Assembly (NCBI RefSeq): GCF_016775705.1
Contig: NZ_CP068760.1
Coordinates: 3,720,001-3,784,000 of the forward strand
DNA: 64,000 bases
DNA from: Chryseobacterium cucumeris
GTDB lineage: Bacteria; Bacteroidota; Bacteroidia; Flavobacteriales; Weeksellaceae
Direction: 5' to 3'
The translations under genes were made by a program, and so were the position numbers. Each line of letters begins with the position of its first letter. Position 1 is the first letter of the stretch. Of this stretch, positions 1-9,537 are shown one piece after another. The notes beneath the pieces are model-generated. The model had not been told where the DNA came from, searched no databases, and was given only the letters and a program-made list of their open reading frames with translations.

Positions 1-242
1 ATGTCCCGTACAATTTTTTTAATTTTTCTCTTATACAAAACCCGATCTGCATATTTTGATAAAATATGGCTGTAGATAATCTGAGAGCGGTTATTTTTAA
101 AATTTATTTTATTTTTTCCTATTCTGGAAGCCTCCCGAAATGGATTGTATACAATCTGCTCCACCCCGTTACTATCCAGCTCCCTCACTAAATTTTTATA
201 AACTGTGGATCCTGAGTAATCATTTGTAATGTGGAGTATCAT
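1..242 (-). CDS. Glycosyltransferase, N-terminal part (runs off left edge)
   Basis: Partial gene: about 80 codons are visible from an ATG at 240-242, open to the window edge. The N-terminus (ITNDYSGSTVY, then LVRELDSNGVEQIVYNP) resembles the start of GT-B family 4 glycosyltransferases, where a short beta strand is followed by a G/S-rich loop and a helix. The start codon overlaps the stop codon of the upstream gene (TAATG arrangement), so the two are translationally coupled and this is the next gene of the capsule operon. The sugar added cannot be told, and the donor-binding domain lies outside the window. Confidence 0.6.
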   Translation of the reverse strand, partial: MILHITNDYSGSTVYKNLVRELDSNGVEQIVYNPFREASRIGKNKINFKNNRSQIIYSHILSKYADRVLYKRKIKKIVRD

Positions 243-1342
243 TATGGATAAATTGAATTAAACTGCAGCTCTAAAGAGGAATTGTTAATTTTATTACTAT
301 AATTTGTAAGGTTTTTCTCGACCAAAGGATATAAACTTGTATCAAAATAGATAAGTTTCATCCAGCCATCCGATATTTTCCATCCTGTATTTTGTACACT
401 TGGATTTGTAGTACCGTCTACATTATCAGCAATACTGTCTCCTTTAAGAATCTTAAGCTTCAGGGTATTGCAGAGGTAACTGAAATTAAAGTCGGTCCAA
501 TTGGCATTTCCCAATTCTTTTGCCTTTATTAAATATAATACGACATGATTTCCATGTGATACATCCTGTATAACGGGCTTATAATTCTTAATTTTCTGTA
601 AAGCCTTACAAAAAGCATCCGGATACGTACTGTTCCATGTATAATACAAAACGCTACCTGTGCTTTTATTTAAGATCAGTGCTTTTTTCAGCTGCTGATC
701 AAACTGATTTACAAACACGGAATATGAGTTTTTATTAGATTCGTCATATTTCATCAGATATAGTGCAACAACTGCCCAGTTTGCTCCGGTATGAAGCCTC
801 TGATGAAACAATAAAGAATAATCTCCATACTGGCTAAAACTTCTGGCTTTCCATTTATCGAAAGAGTATTTTAAACCACTTTCTATCGCCGGCTGATAAT
901 TTGTATACAGTTTATTCTTAGCTAAAATATCCAAAAATTCGCCAATGTATCTGAAAAAATATCCTTCTGAAATTAAATGCTCCTGTCCGTTCACTTTTGC
1001 ATTCTGATTACCTTTTCCCACATTCATCACCCAGCCATTTTTTTGGTAAGATGTCTTTGAATTGGTGTCAATCAGGATTGGTTTTATGACAGAAATATTA
1101 GTATCAATATATTTCTTATCTTTTGTTTTAAGATACATATTGTTATTGGCATTGATAAAATATCCTAATGCCATGAAATCGTAAGTATTTTTACTTACCG
1201 ACGACAATTCCATTTTTTGCAAACCATAGCTTTTGGATGCCTGCATATCTGCATTATACCTGCTTACTCTGTTTTGCTGAGCATACGAAAAGCTAAACAG
1301 TAGTACCGCACTAATCTTTATAAAATCACTTAAATATTTCAT
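242..1342 (-). CDS. Secreted protein of unknown activity within the capsule operon (possible alpha/alpha-toroid lyase/hydrolase fold)
   Basis: 366 residues with a signal peptide (MKYLSDFIKISAVLLFSFSY, predicted cut after the AQ near residue 22) and no membrane segment afterwards, so periplasmic or secreted. The rest is mainly helical and rich in Trp and Tyr, with blocks such as FHQRLHTGANWAVVALYL, QDVSHGNHVVLYLIKAKELG and TGWKISDGWMKL. Repeated helix pairs with aromatic and His residues are typical of alpha/alpha-toroid polysaccharide lyases, hydrolases and epimerases, but I cannot assign a named family. The gene overlaps its upstream neighbour by 17 bp and the following glycosyltransferase by 1 bp, which ties it to synthesis or trimming of the polymer. 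Activity is inferred from fold impression and context only. Confidence 0.6.
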   Translation of the reverse strand: MKYLSDFIKISAVLLFSFSYAQQNRVSRYNADMQASKSYGLQKMELSSVSKNTYDFMALGYFINANNNMYLKTKDKKYIDTNISVIKPILIDTNSKTSYQKNGWVMNVGKGNQNAKVNGQEHLISEGYFFRYIGEFLDILAKNKLYTNYQPAIESGLKYSFDKWKARSFSQYGDYSLLFHQRLHTGANWAVVALYLMKYDESNKNSYSVFVNQFDQQLKKALILNKSTGSVLYYTWNSTYPDAFCKALQKIKNYKPVIQDVSHGNHVVLYLIKAKELGNANWTDFNFSYLCNTLKLKILKGDSIADNVDGTTNPSVQNTGWKISDGWMKLIYFDTSLYPLVEKNLTNYSNKINNSSLELQFNSIYP

Positions 1343-2243
1343 AATTATTAATATTATAATTTTGAATCAGATTCTGTAACTGCTTATCATTACCTCCATC
1401 GGCAACGTTTTCCTGGCTTAGTTTAAAAATTGAATTTTTATTTTCAATGGGAATCAGGTTTGAAAAATAATTGGATTTCACAGTCTTTGTCTTATTCAAC
1501 TGAGCCATCATATTCAGCCAGACATCATCCGCCATAAAACATAAGCTGACAAAAACCTCTTTGTTTAAAACTTCTTCACAAAAAAAATTAGTCTTATACA
1601 AAGTTCCTCCCCCACTTGTGTGAAATAGATCAAATGTCGGTCCAAAATTTCCAAAAACCTTTTTCCACTTAGAATATCTGCTTATTGTATCATCATCATT
1701 TCTCACAATTTTATGTGCTCTGTGACAACAGATTGTATCAGGAAATTTTTCATGTAAATCCATTAAATCTTTAATGATATTTGATGGATAAAAGATATCA
1801 TCATCTATTGTTATGATAACGTCATTTTGATATTCTTTAAAGGCGTAGTAATATTTTTTATGAGACCTGAGATCTTCGTCTACAAATTTTATTTCCAGTT
1901 GATTCTTTTTATAGTACCCCATCAAATTATCCGGTATATCTTTTAATTCATTCGGAAACTGATCTTTTGCCAAATACAATACAATTTTATTTGGAAGCTG
2001 ACTTTGACGTAACATACATTCTATAACCATCCATAATTTGGATATCCTTCCCGGGAATGTTGTCAATGATACAATAATATTTTCCGACGATTGTTCGGGT
2101 AGTACTATTTCTTTTTTAGTGTTTTTAAGATATATCGGAAAGACAAAATTTGAAAACTTTCTAATAGAAAATCTCGCTAAAGACTGAACTTTAGTAAGTT
2201 TTCTTAACGATGAATATTTTCTATCTATATAATCAATTAACAT
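1326..2243 (-). CDS. Glycosyltransferase (GT-A, DDD motif)
   Basis: 305 residues. The start of the catalytic domain (IIVSLTTFPGRISKLW, about residues 57-72) and the acidic motif VIITIDDDIFYP (around residue 145) fit a GT-A glycosyltransferase that binds its nucleotide sugar through a metal at the DxD. A later TSGGGTLY segment and an acidic MADDVWLN stretch also fit this fold. No membrane helix is seen, so it probably works at the cytoplasmic face on the lipid-linked repeat unit. It overlaps the downstream gene by 17 bp and the upstream polymerase gene by 11 bp. Donor and acceptor are unknown. Confidence 0.75.
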   Translation of the reverse strand: MLIDYIDRKYSSLRKLTKVQSLARFSIRKFSNFVFPIYLKNTKKEIVLPEQSSENIIVSLTTFPGRISKLWMVIECMLRQSQLPNKIVLYLAKDQFPNELKDIPDNLMGYYKKNQLEIKFVDEDLRSHKKYYYAFKEYQNDVIITIDDDIFYPSNIIKDLMDLHEKFPDTICCHRAHKIVRNDDDTISRYSKWKKVFGNFGPTFDLFHTSGGGTLYKTNFFCEEVLNKEVFVSLCFMADDVWLNMMAQLNKTKTVKSNYFSNLIPIENKNSIFKLSQENVADGGNDKQLQNLIQNYNINNYEIFK

Positions 2244-3435
2244 TTTTAGCTATCGTTTTATAAAATGATGATATACAATAAAGACTTGCTAGCCAAATCC
2301 ACATGTAAGGATTATTTAAATAAACACTATTAATTGTAAACGCCAATGGCATTACAAGTAATGATCCTAACAAAATATAGTTTGGAATTTCACGCTTTTT
2401 AAAAATTTTTTTCGGGTTAAAAATTTTATATAACAATAAAAGAAATGTAAAGAAGACAACAATTCCATATTGAGAAAGTAATTCTATAAATAAATTATGG
2501 GGTACCAAGATAGGATTTTTCGTCATTTTACTGGCCGTTTCAGAAAAATTACCAGCTCCGACACCCAGAAATTTTGAGTTTATAAACATATCGATACCAA
2601 CATTAATCATTTCCTTTCTGGAATTGTCTTCCAGACCTTTTTGTTCAATTCTTGTCTTTAAATAAGAAAATGATGCATTATTCATTACATATATATAACC
2701 TGCAAAAGATACTATTATCGAAATGAATGTATAAATAATGGTTTTGCTTATTGACTTACTGGAATAAAAAATAATATATATAATTGTAGATATTAATAAG
2801 CACAGCATCGTTCCGCGGCTTGCATTAGTCAGTACAACCCAAACGATTGCTAAAATAAAAAGGATATAAAGTATTTTAAAAAACTTGCTTGAAATAAACT
2901 TAAGTTTGGCTAAAATAAAAGGGAATGAAATTGCCAAAAGGTGATTATACAAATTATAATTTCCAAAAGTAATAGCGGCATATTTTCTGATAGTTCCCAC
3001 ACCTCCTAATACCGTATCATCTCCAAATTTAGAATTGGAAAAGTGCAAATTGAAATTAATTTCTATAATTGCTATCGGAATACTTAGTAATACAAATATA
3101 ACCCAGCCATTGATCAGTTTATTTAAACTTAAATACTTGCTAAAATTCAGTATTTCAATGAAAATGATAAAATTTATTAATGCATAGGCAAACTCTTTTA
3201 AGGATTGGTCATTATTAAATGTTAAAAATAACATTGACAATACGCAATACATGATAAAAGAAAAGAAAAACAATAAAACCTCTTTTCCTTTTATCAGTTT
3301 TTTATTTAAATCCCTTATTAATAAGGGTAAAAATAGGATAGCAAGAATTCTCGGTGCCTGTAACATACCACCGTATAAACCAAATATTTGTGAAATGATT
3401 AATATTGGGGTTATATTTTTCTTTAGGTAATTCAT
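2233..3435 (-). CDS. wzy: O-antigen ligase/polymerase family membrane protein (probable capsule polymerase Wzy)
   Basis: 400 residues with about 10-11 hydrophobic segments. The central region has the features of the Wzy_C/O-antigen ligase domain (PF04932): TNASRGTMLCLLIS near residue 205, followed by a periplasmic loop containing FLGVGAGNFSETA and LVPHNLFIELLSQYG. In a Wzx/Wzy-type pathway this protein joins flipped repeat units in the periplasm. Next to a flippase and Wza/Wzc-type export proteins the polymerase role is more likely than a ligase role, but the family does not separate the two by sequence alone. It overlaps both neighbours by a few bases. Confidence 0.8.
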   Translation of the reverse strand: MNYLKKNITPILIISQIFGLYGGMLQAPRILAILFLPLLIRDLNKKLIKGKEVLLFFFSFIMYCVLSMLFLTFNNDQSLKEFAYALINFIIFIEILNFSKYLSLNKLINGWVIFVLLSIPIAIIEINFNLHFSNSKFGDDTVLGGVGTIRKYAAITFGNYNLYNHLLAISFPFILAKLKFISSKFFKILYILFILAIVWVVLTNASRGTMLCLLISTIIYIIFYSSKSISKTIIYTFISIIVSFAGYIYVMNNASFSYLKTRIEQKGLEDNSRKEMINVGIDMFINSKFLGVGAGNFSETASKMTKNPILVPHNLFIELLSQYGIVVFFTFLLLLYKIFNPKKIFKKREIPNYILLGSLLVMPLAFTINSVYLNNPYMWIWLASLYCISSFYKTIAKNVN

Positions 3436-4418
3436 CTATTAATCAAATTATCCAATCTTATCAGAAGGAAAATAAAATTCCAATTTTTATAAATAAAAAC
3501 CGATTTGGAAGGAAATAGTTTTCTTTTGATATATTTCACAATAAAAGAATCATACTCTCTTGTAAAAACAAAAAAGTCTTTTTTACTGATACTATTTAAA
3601 AGATCCATAATTTCATTTTTTTTCATATTGCTTTTATGTAAAAAAATGAACAGCAAACTAAAATAATAGTGATGTCTGTTTATGATGAATTTTTCAGGAA
3701 AGAAATCTATTATATCTTTCTTATTATACAATTCTAAAATTTTTAAAACTGATTCTACATTTTTTATAGTCTGCTTTTTTTTCATGATTGACTCTCCCCT
3801 TTGTACATAGTTTACGAAGATATTGTCAATAACTTGCAGATCAGGATTTTTACTATAGACTTGTGTATTAAATAACACATCCTCATAGATAGCTCCTTTT
3901 TCAAATATGATCCTATGTTGATCCAAGAACTTTTTTGAATAGATCTGTGTCCATGCCTGAACACCATAGTTATTGTATTTTAACAGCAAATCGTGGCCAC
4001 TGATCTTTTCTTCATTTTCAAATTTTTCAAATTTGACAATTTTATTTTCATAAATTTCCTGATAATTAAATAAGAAAATATCGGTCTCTTTATTGATTTT
4101 TTCAAAAAAGATATCAATACTCTCACTTTCAATATAATCATCTCCATCAACAAACCAGATATATTCACCTTTGGCTATTTTATATCCGGCATTTCTGGCA
4201 TCAGAAAGCCCCCCGTTTTCTTTTTCCAGGATGACAATTCTTTTATCCGCTTCTTTATATTTTTTACAAATACTGATACTATTATCCGGAGATCCATCAA
4301 TTACCAGGATCAGTTCAAAATTAGCAGAAGTATTTTGTATTATACTGGCAATACATTTTTCTATATAATTCTCAACATTATATATTGGGACGATAATTGA
4401 TAAAAAAACATCATTCAT
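3432..4418 (-). CDS. Family 2 glycosyltransferase
   Basis: 328 residues. A canonical GT2 N-terminus (LSIIVPIYNVENYIEKCI, residues 6-23) is followed by the nucleotide-binding DGSPDNS and the metal-binding WFVDGDDYI near residue 95. The C-terminal third is basic and contains a hydrophobic stretch that may lie on the membrane. It should add one sugar to the undecaprenyl-linked capsule repeat unit at the cytoplasmic face. Its start overlaps the end of the pyruvyl-transferase-like gene by 8 bp and its end overlaps the polymerase gene by 4 bp. Sugar specificity cannot be deduced. Confidence 0.88.
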   Translation of the reverse strand: MNDVFLSIIVPIYNVENYIEKCIASIIQNTSANFELILVIDGSPDNSISICKKYKEADKRIVILEKENGGLSDARNAGYKIAKGEYIWFVDGDDYIESESIDIFFEKINKETDIFLFNYQEIYENKIVKFEKFENEEKISGHDLLLKYNNYGVQAWTQIYSKKFLDQHRIIFEKGAIYEDVLFNTQVYSKNPDLQVIDNIFVNYVQRGESIMKKKQTIKNVESVLKILELYNKKDIIDFFPEKFIINRHHYYFSLLFIFLHKSNMKKNEIMDLLNSISKKDFFVFTREYDSFIVKYIKRKLFPSKSVFIYKNWNFIFLLIRLDNLINR

Positions 4419-5475
4419 TTACATTCTCTATTAATGGTAGGTAAAACTTCCTTATCTCCTGAGGATTATATTTTTCATAGTTATCATTACTCAATAACTC
4501 ATCTATTGCTGTGTTTGCTTCCTCTACATTTTTAACAAACTTGATATATTTTAAATACTTAATCCAGTTGTAAGTTCCTATAACTTTCTGATTATAATTC
4601 GAAAAAACCACGCATGGTGTTCCTGTAATGATGCAAAGAACCATTCCATGTAGTCTGTCAGTGACCACTATCTTTGCCTTAGAAAATTGTAACAGCTTAT
4701 TAGTCAATATTTTCTTTCTAACAGATTTTATATCTAAATCTGTTATTTTTTCACAATGCATATCAGAATTAATTATTTTGGCAAATCTTTCTTTTAAGAT
4801 TTGGGTAATTTTATCTTTATCATCTGCTGTTAATATTGATTCCTGATCATTTCTGATTACTTCCAATGCATATTCCCGCTCATTTTCAAAACTATATTCA
4901 GTGTAAAGAACAATATCGGGAGTCAGAATGACTTTGTTTTTTGGAAAATATTTTTGCATTAATTCAAATGATTTTTCCTCCCTGGCTGTCAAAATCAAAT
5001 TTTTATGTTTTCCAAAAATATCTTGTGTTCTTTTTAATTCAGATTCACCAATCTGATCATTTGAATAATAGATCGTTTGTGGAAACAGTATAATTTTATT
5101 TTCAGGAAAGTTTTGAATTACCATTCTCCTTAAATTTTCTTCCCTCATGTATTCATTCCCGAAATTGCCACCTCCATGAACAAATATCAAATCATCAGGC
5201 TTAATAGTATTTCTGTACTTTTCTATAAAATACTTCATCTGAGACTGATTGATCTCAAAAATATGATACCCGGGTAAGTTTTCCTGAAAAAATTTTAGCT
5301 GCCCCTCGGCAATAGCGTGATCTCCAATATTAGTATGAGTAGGAGTCTGAAATAAAAATAACCGCTCTGAACTGCAATTAGAAATTTCATCAGCAATTTT
5401 ATCTACTCTGGCATTATTCTGTATATTATTGATAATTGAATTTGCTTTATTTTTTATTTTGTTAAATAAATCCAT
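4411..5475 (-). CDS. Polysaccharide pyruvyl transferase family protein
   Basis: 354 residues of the CsaB/WcaK family (PF04230). Visible family marks are TNIGDHAIAEGQLKF near residue 49, FVHGGGNFGNEYM near residue 99, FPQTIYYS near residue 131 and ATVVTDRLHGM-like IVVTDRLHGMVLC near residue 270. Members transfer pyruvate from phosphoenolpyruvate to a sugar as a ketal, giving acidic, calcium-binding polysaccharides; some members instead act as glycosyltransferases. Position between flippase (2 bp away) and GT2 (8 bp overlap) makes it a modifier of the capsule repeat unit. The chemistry is a family inference, not shown by sequence. Confidence 0.8.
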   Translation of the reverse strand: MDLFNKIKNKANSIINNIQNNARVDKIADEISNCSSERLFLFQTPTHTNIGDHAIAEGQLKFFQENLPGYHIFEINQSQMKYFIEKYRNTIKPDDLIFVHGGGNFGNEYMREENLRRMVIQNFPENKIILFPQTIYYSNDQIGESELKRTQDIFGKHKNLILTAREEKSFELMQKYFPKNKVILTPDIVLYTEYSFENEREYALEVIRNDQESILTADDKDKITQILKERFAKIINSDMHCEKITDLDIKSVRKKILTNKLLQFSKAKIVVTDRLHGMVLCIITGTPCVVFSNYNQKVIGTYNWIKYLKYIKFVKNVEEANTAIDELLSNDNYEKYNPQEIRKFYLPLIENVNE

Positions 5476-5477
5476 AT

Positions 5478-6998
5478 TTATTTCTTTATTTTTTTTATGA
5501 TTGTTTTCTTAAACTGTTGATACTCTTCCCGCTTAATACCAATAAGAATAATTAATACCAACAAAATAATCTCAGCACCAATGGTTGAAGATATTGCAAA
5601 AAAGTAGCTGTTGAAATCTAATTTTTTTATGACCCATACCAGAATAAAACAAGAGAAAATAACCAGGAAGGTCTGTTTTAAATAAAGTAGTACATCTGAC
5701 CAATCATATTTCAATTTATGATTAACATAAAGAAAACGAAATATGAAGGTGCATAAATTTAAAATAACATTTAAGCTCATAATATATACAGGAGAAAAAC
5801 CTAATTTTAAGAATATATATGCCAGCGGAAGATTTAATAATAATATCAATGAAACACCTAATTGATAATTTCTGATATTTCCAATGGCATTAGCAGACAT
5901 CCAAAATGGTCCAACTATGGCATTGATAATAGAGCCTATAATAACGATCTGAGTGAAGCTTACAAGATATTGAGGTAAGTTGACACCCAGCCATAATTTT
6001 AAAATGAATTCGGTATGTAATAAAATCGGTATTGATAAAACTAAAAATAGAAATACTGAATATTTCGAAGTATTTAATACTAATCTTTTATGCGTTTCCA
6101 AATCATTCGAAGCATAACTTTGAGTAATTTGTGGATTGAATGCTACCTGCATATTGGAAACAAAACTATATAAAACACTATTTACCTGATTCGCAATACC
6201 TAAGGCAGCATTTACAGTTACACCGATGAATATATTCATAATCATATTCAATCCCTGTGTTGAACTTAAAACAGCCACTTGTCCGAATAAGCTCCAACCA
6301 GAAAAAGATAATAATTCTCTGAATAGTTTTTTGTCAGAAAAATAATGGTAAGCAGTTTCTTCCTTAAAGTTCCTATAGCAATAAATTTTATAGATTACAT
6401 TAATTATAAGATTGACCAGTAATAATAAAAATGAATACACTATTAGCTGATCATATTCAACAAAAAGAGATAATAAAAATACAATAGCTAGTTTTAATAT
6501 AGTCTCTACTATACCCAGATAGGCATAGAAAGACATCCTTTCATTCGCGAGTATGGTAGCATTGAAGGGTATTCTGATGATATTAATTATTGTTGTAATT
6601 ATAGAAAATTGAAATACAAAATTCGCTGCATTAAGCCGGTTAACTGGAATATTTAATTTGTAATTTAAAAACCACAATCCAATAGTCTCCGACAAAACCA
6701 ATACGATAATTGAGATAATTATATGAATATTTAGACTCATACAAAAAACTCTATTAACTTTTTCTTTGATTTTTGAAGCTAATTCAATATTTAAAAATCG
6801 TTGAGTAGCACTTGTCATTGCATTATTTAAAAAAGAAAATAATACAACTACCCCCGCCACTAAATTATATATTCCAAAGTCATCTACTCCTAACTTCTGT
6901 AAAATAATCCTTGAAGTATATAAGGAGATCCCCATATTGATGATCATCCTTATGTAGAGTAATATTGTATTTTTTGCGATCTTTTTTGTACTGGACAA
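5478..6998 (-). CDS. wzx: Oligosaccharide flippase (Wzx-type, MOP superfamily)
   Basis: 506 residues with 12-14 predicted hydrophobic helices spread over the whole length, the expected size for a Wzx/RfbX flippase. The N-terminus (KKIAKNTILLYIRMIINMGI) and the LGVDDFGIYNLVAGVV motif near residue 39 are typical of polysaccharide-biosynthesis MOP exporters. It should move undecaprenyl-diphosphate-linked repeat units across the inner membrane for polymerisation by the Wzy protein further down the operon. The gap to the UDP-sugar dehydrogenase gene upstream is 11 bp and to the pyruvyl-transferase-like gene 2 bp. Confidence 0.87.
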   Translation of the reverse strand: MSSTKKIAKNTILLYIRMIINMGISLYTSRIILQKLGVDDFGIYNLVAGVVVLFSFLNNAMTSATQRFLNIELASKIKEKVNRVFCMSLNIHIIISIIVLVLSETIGLWFLNYKLNIPVNRLNAANFVFQFSIITTIINIIRIPFNATILANERMSFYAYLGIVETILKLAIVFLLSLFVEYDQLIVYSFLLLLVNLIINVIYKIYCYRNFKEETAYHYFSDKKLFRELLSFSGWSLFGQVAVLSSTQGLNMIMNIFIGVTVNAALGIANQVNSVLYSFVSNMQVAFNPQITQSYASNDLETHKRLVLNTSKYSVFLFLVLSIPILLHTEFILKLWLGVNLPQYLVSFTQIVIIGSIINAIVGPFWMSANAIGNIRNYQLGVSLILLLNLPLAYIFLKLGFSPVYIMSLNVILNLCTFIFRFLYVNHKLKYDWSDVLLYLKQTFLVIFSCFILVWVIKKLDFNSYFFAISSTIGAEIILLVLIILIGIKREEYQQFKKTIIKKIKK

Positions 6999-7009
6999 TT
7001 TATTTACTT

Positions 7010-8176
7010 TTAATCATTACCAAATAGATCCCTTGTGTACACTTTTTCCTGTACATCAGCAAGTTCCGCTGCATTGCGGTTAGAAATAATTACATCGCAT
7101 TCTTTCTTGAAAAGTTCTAAATCTTTTACTACTCTGGAACCGAAAAAAGACTCTTCATTAAGGGCCGGCTCAAACACTTCCACTTCTACTCCCTTAGCTT
7201 TAATCCTTTTCATTACTCCCTGTATGGCAGATGCTCTGAAATTGTCGGAGCCTGCTTTCATGATCAGACGGTAAACACCTACCTTTTTTGGTTTTCTGGC
7301 AAGTACAGAATCTGCTATAAAGTCCTTACGGGTCCTGTTGGCATCTACAATTGCCTGGATAATATTATTGGGAACAGCGTTATAATTTGCCAAAAGCTGT
7401 TTGGTATCTTTAGGCAGGCAGTATCCTCCGTATCCAAAAGACGGATTATTATAATGTGAACCAATTCTTGGGTCCAGTCCAACACCTTCTACAATCTGGC
7501 GGGTATCCAGTTCATGAATCTGTGCGTAGCTGTCTAATTCGTTAAAATAAGCTACCCTCAATGCCAGATAGGTATTTGAAAACAATTTAATGGCTTCTGC
7601 TTCGGTAGGATTAGTAAACAAAACCGGAATATCCTTTTTTACCGCACCTTCTTTCAGTAATTCTGCAAAAATCCTTGCCCGCTCGCTCTGCTCCCCGACA
7701 ATAATTCTCGAAGGATATAAATTATCATATAAAGCTTTGCCTTCTCTCAAAAATTCCGGAGAAAACACTACATTATCTAAATGCATTCTGCTTTTTAACT
7801 CTACAGTATATCCCACCGGAACTGTAGATTTAATAATAATTACAGCCTCAGAATTATACTCTGTAATTTCCTTAATTACATTCTCAACACTGCTTGTGTC
7901 AAAATAATTGGTAGTGGGATCATAATCTGTGGGAGTGGCGACAATAATATATTCAGCCTTATCGTAAGCTTCCTTCTTATCTAAAGTGGCTTTGAAATTA
8001 AGGGGTTTAGTACTTAGAAACGTACTGATTTCTCCATCTTCAATAGGAGATTTTTTAGAATTAAGCAATTCTACTCTCTCCTGAACAATATCTAAAGCTA
8101 CAACTTCATTATGTTGGGCCAATAAGACGGCATTAGACAAACCTACATACCCTGTTCCTACGACTGCTATTTTCAT
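7010..8176 (-). CDS. ugd: UDP-glucose 6-dehydrogenase
   Basis: 388 residues, the usual length of the short Ugd type. It has an NAD-binding Rossmann motif GTGYVGLS at residues 7-14, the STVPVG segment near residue 117, the substrate-binding EFLREG near residue 141, and the catalytic cysteine in [10 protein letters not shown] (Cys253). The enzyme oxidises UDP-glucose to UDP-glucuronate in two NAD-dependent steps. Placement 11 bp after another nucleotide-sugar dehydrogenase and before the flippase indicates that UDP-glucuronate, or a product of it, feeds the capsule repeat unit. Confidence 0.93.
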   Translation of the reverse strand: MKIAVVGTGYVGLSNAVLLAQHNEVVALDIVQERVELLNSKKSPIEDGEISTFLSTKPLNFKATLDKKEAYDKAEYIIVATPTDYDPTTNYFDTSSVENVIKEITEYNSEAVIIIKSTVPVGYTVELKSRMHLDNVVFSPEFLREGKALYDNLYPSRIIVGEQSERARIFAELLKEGAVKKDIPVLFTNPTEAEAIKLFSNTYLALRVAYFNELDSYAQIHELDTRQIVEGVGLDPRIGSHYNNPSFGYGGYCLPKDTKQLLANYNAVPNNIIQAIVDANRTRKDFIADSVLARKPKKVGVYRLIMKAGSDNFRASAIQGVMKRIKAKGVEVEVFEPALNEESFFGSRVVKDLELFKKECDVIISNRNAAELADVQEKVYTRDLFGND

Positions 8177-8187
8177 TCTCTATTTTT

Positions 8188-9483
8188 TTATAAACGATTA
8201 TCGTATTTCTCTAAAATTCCTTTAACATCATATAAAACTCCTCCTTCCTTCAGATAGCGGGAAAGATCAATATTCAGGAATTCATCATGAGAAACTGTAA
8301 GAACAATTGCATCAAACTGTCCCTTCACATCTTCAAGAGAATTGGTAGATTGTATACCATATTCATGCATTACTTCTTCCGGATTTGCCCACGGGTCGTA
8401 TGTTGTAACTTCAACAGAATAGTCTTCCAGAGCATTGATAACATCTGCAGCTTTCGTATTTCTTACATCCGGACAGTTTTCTTTAAAAGTGATTCCAAGA
8501 TTCAGTACCTTGGCATCCGTAATGTTGATTCTTTTCTTAATCATTGTTTTTACCACCTCGGAAGCTACAAACTGCCCCATGGAATCATTTAGTCTTCTTG
8601 CCGTAAGGATAAGCTCAGAATAATATCCTACATCCTGCGCTTTTTGGGCAAGATAGAAAGGATCTACTCCAATACAGTGTCCTCCTACCAATCCGGGCTT
8701 GAATTTCAGGAAATTCCATTTCGTTCCCGCTGCCTCCAAAACTGCATGTGTATCAATATCCAGGAGATTAAATATTTTGGCAAGCTCATTCACAAAAGCA
8801 ATATTGATATCACGTTGTGAATTTTCGATAACTTTCGATGCTTCAGCTACTTTGATGGTAGGTGCCAAATGGGTACCTGCTGCAATTACAGATTTATATA
8901 ATTCGTCAACTTTTTTACCAATTTCCGGTGTAGAACCCGAAGTTACCTTTAAAATCTTCTCTACGGTACGTTCTTTATCTCCCGGGTTGATTCTTTCAGG
9001 AGAATATCCTGCAAAAAAATCCTCGTTAAACTTCAATCCTGAAACTCTTTCCAGCACAGGGATACATTCTTCTTCTGTAACACCGGGATAAACAGTAGAT
9101 TCATAAATAACAATATCCCCTTTTTTCAATACTTTTCCTACTGTTTCAGACGCTTTATATAAAGGCGTCAGATCCGGACGATTATGTCTGTCTACCGGTG
9201 TCGGAACAGTTACGATATAGATGTTAGCCTCTTTAATATCTTCCAGATCAGATGAGCAAAGCAATCCTTTTGATGAGTTTGAAAACGGATTATCTTTCAC
9301 TAAAACCGGCTGCAGTACTTCATCTTCTACTTCCAAAGTGGAATCTTTTCCGCTATTCAGTTCTGCAATTCTGGCCTGGTTGATATCAAAACCTACTACG
9401 GCATATTTTGTTGCAAATAAACGGGCCAGTGGTAATCCTACATACCCCAATCCGATTACCCCAATTTTATTCTGTATATTCAT
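8188..9483 (-). CDS. Nucleotide-sugar dehydrogenase (WbpO/TviB-type, UDP-HexNAc 6-dehydrogenase)
   Basis: 431 residues. The N-terminus IGVIGLGYVGLPLA carries the NAD-binding motif; the catalytic cysteine sits in GLVGGHCIGVDPFYL (Cys270). The GHCIGVDPFYL form, together with FAGYSPERINPGD, marks the WbpO/TviB/CapL group that oxidises UDP-GalNAc or UDP-GlcNAc to the uronic acid, distinguishing it from the shorter Ugd encoded next door. Having both enzymes suggests a capsule with two different uronic acids. Substrate choice between GlcNAc and GalNAc cannot be settled by inspection. Confidence 0.85.
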   Translation of the reverse strand: MNIQNKIGVIGLGYVGLPLARLFATKYAVVGFDINQARIAELNSGKDSTLEVEDEVLQPVLVKDNPFSNSSKGLLCSSDLEDIKEANIYIVTVPTPVDRHNRPDLTPLYKASETVGKVLKKGDIVIYESTVYPGVTEEECIPVLERVSGLKFNEDFFAGYSPERINPGDKERTVEKILKVTSGSTPEIGKKVDELYKSVIAAGTHLAPTIKVAEASKVIENSQRDINIAFVNELAKIFNLLDIDTHAVLEAAGTKWNFLKFKPGLVGGHCIGVDPFYLAQKAQDVGYYSELILTARRLNDSMGQFVASEVVKTMIKKRINITDAKVLNLGITFKENCPDVRNTKAADVINALEDYSVEVTTYDPWANPEEVMHEYGIQSTNSLEDVKGQFDAIVLTVSHDEFLNIDLSRYLKEGGVLYDVKGILEKYDNRL

Positions 9484-9537
9484 ATTAAATGTGATGTTCT
9501 TACTTTATTTTAATGTTTATTTTGAAGATAATTTGAT

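Noticed and set aside
8699..9091. Plus-strand open frame of 130 codons inside the nucleotide-sugar dehydrogenase gene
   Set aside because: Complementary-strand shadow of a well-supported enzyme gene; no domain or start context.
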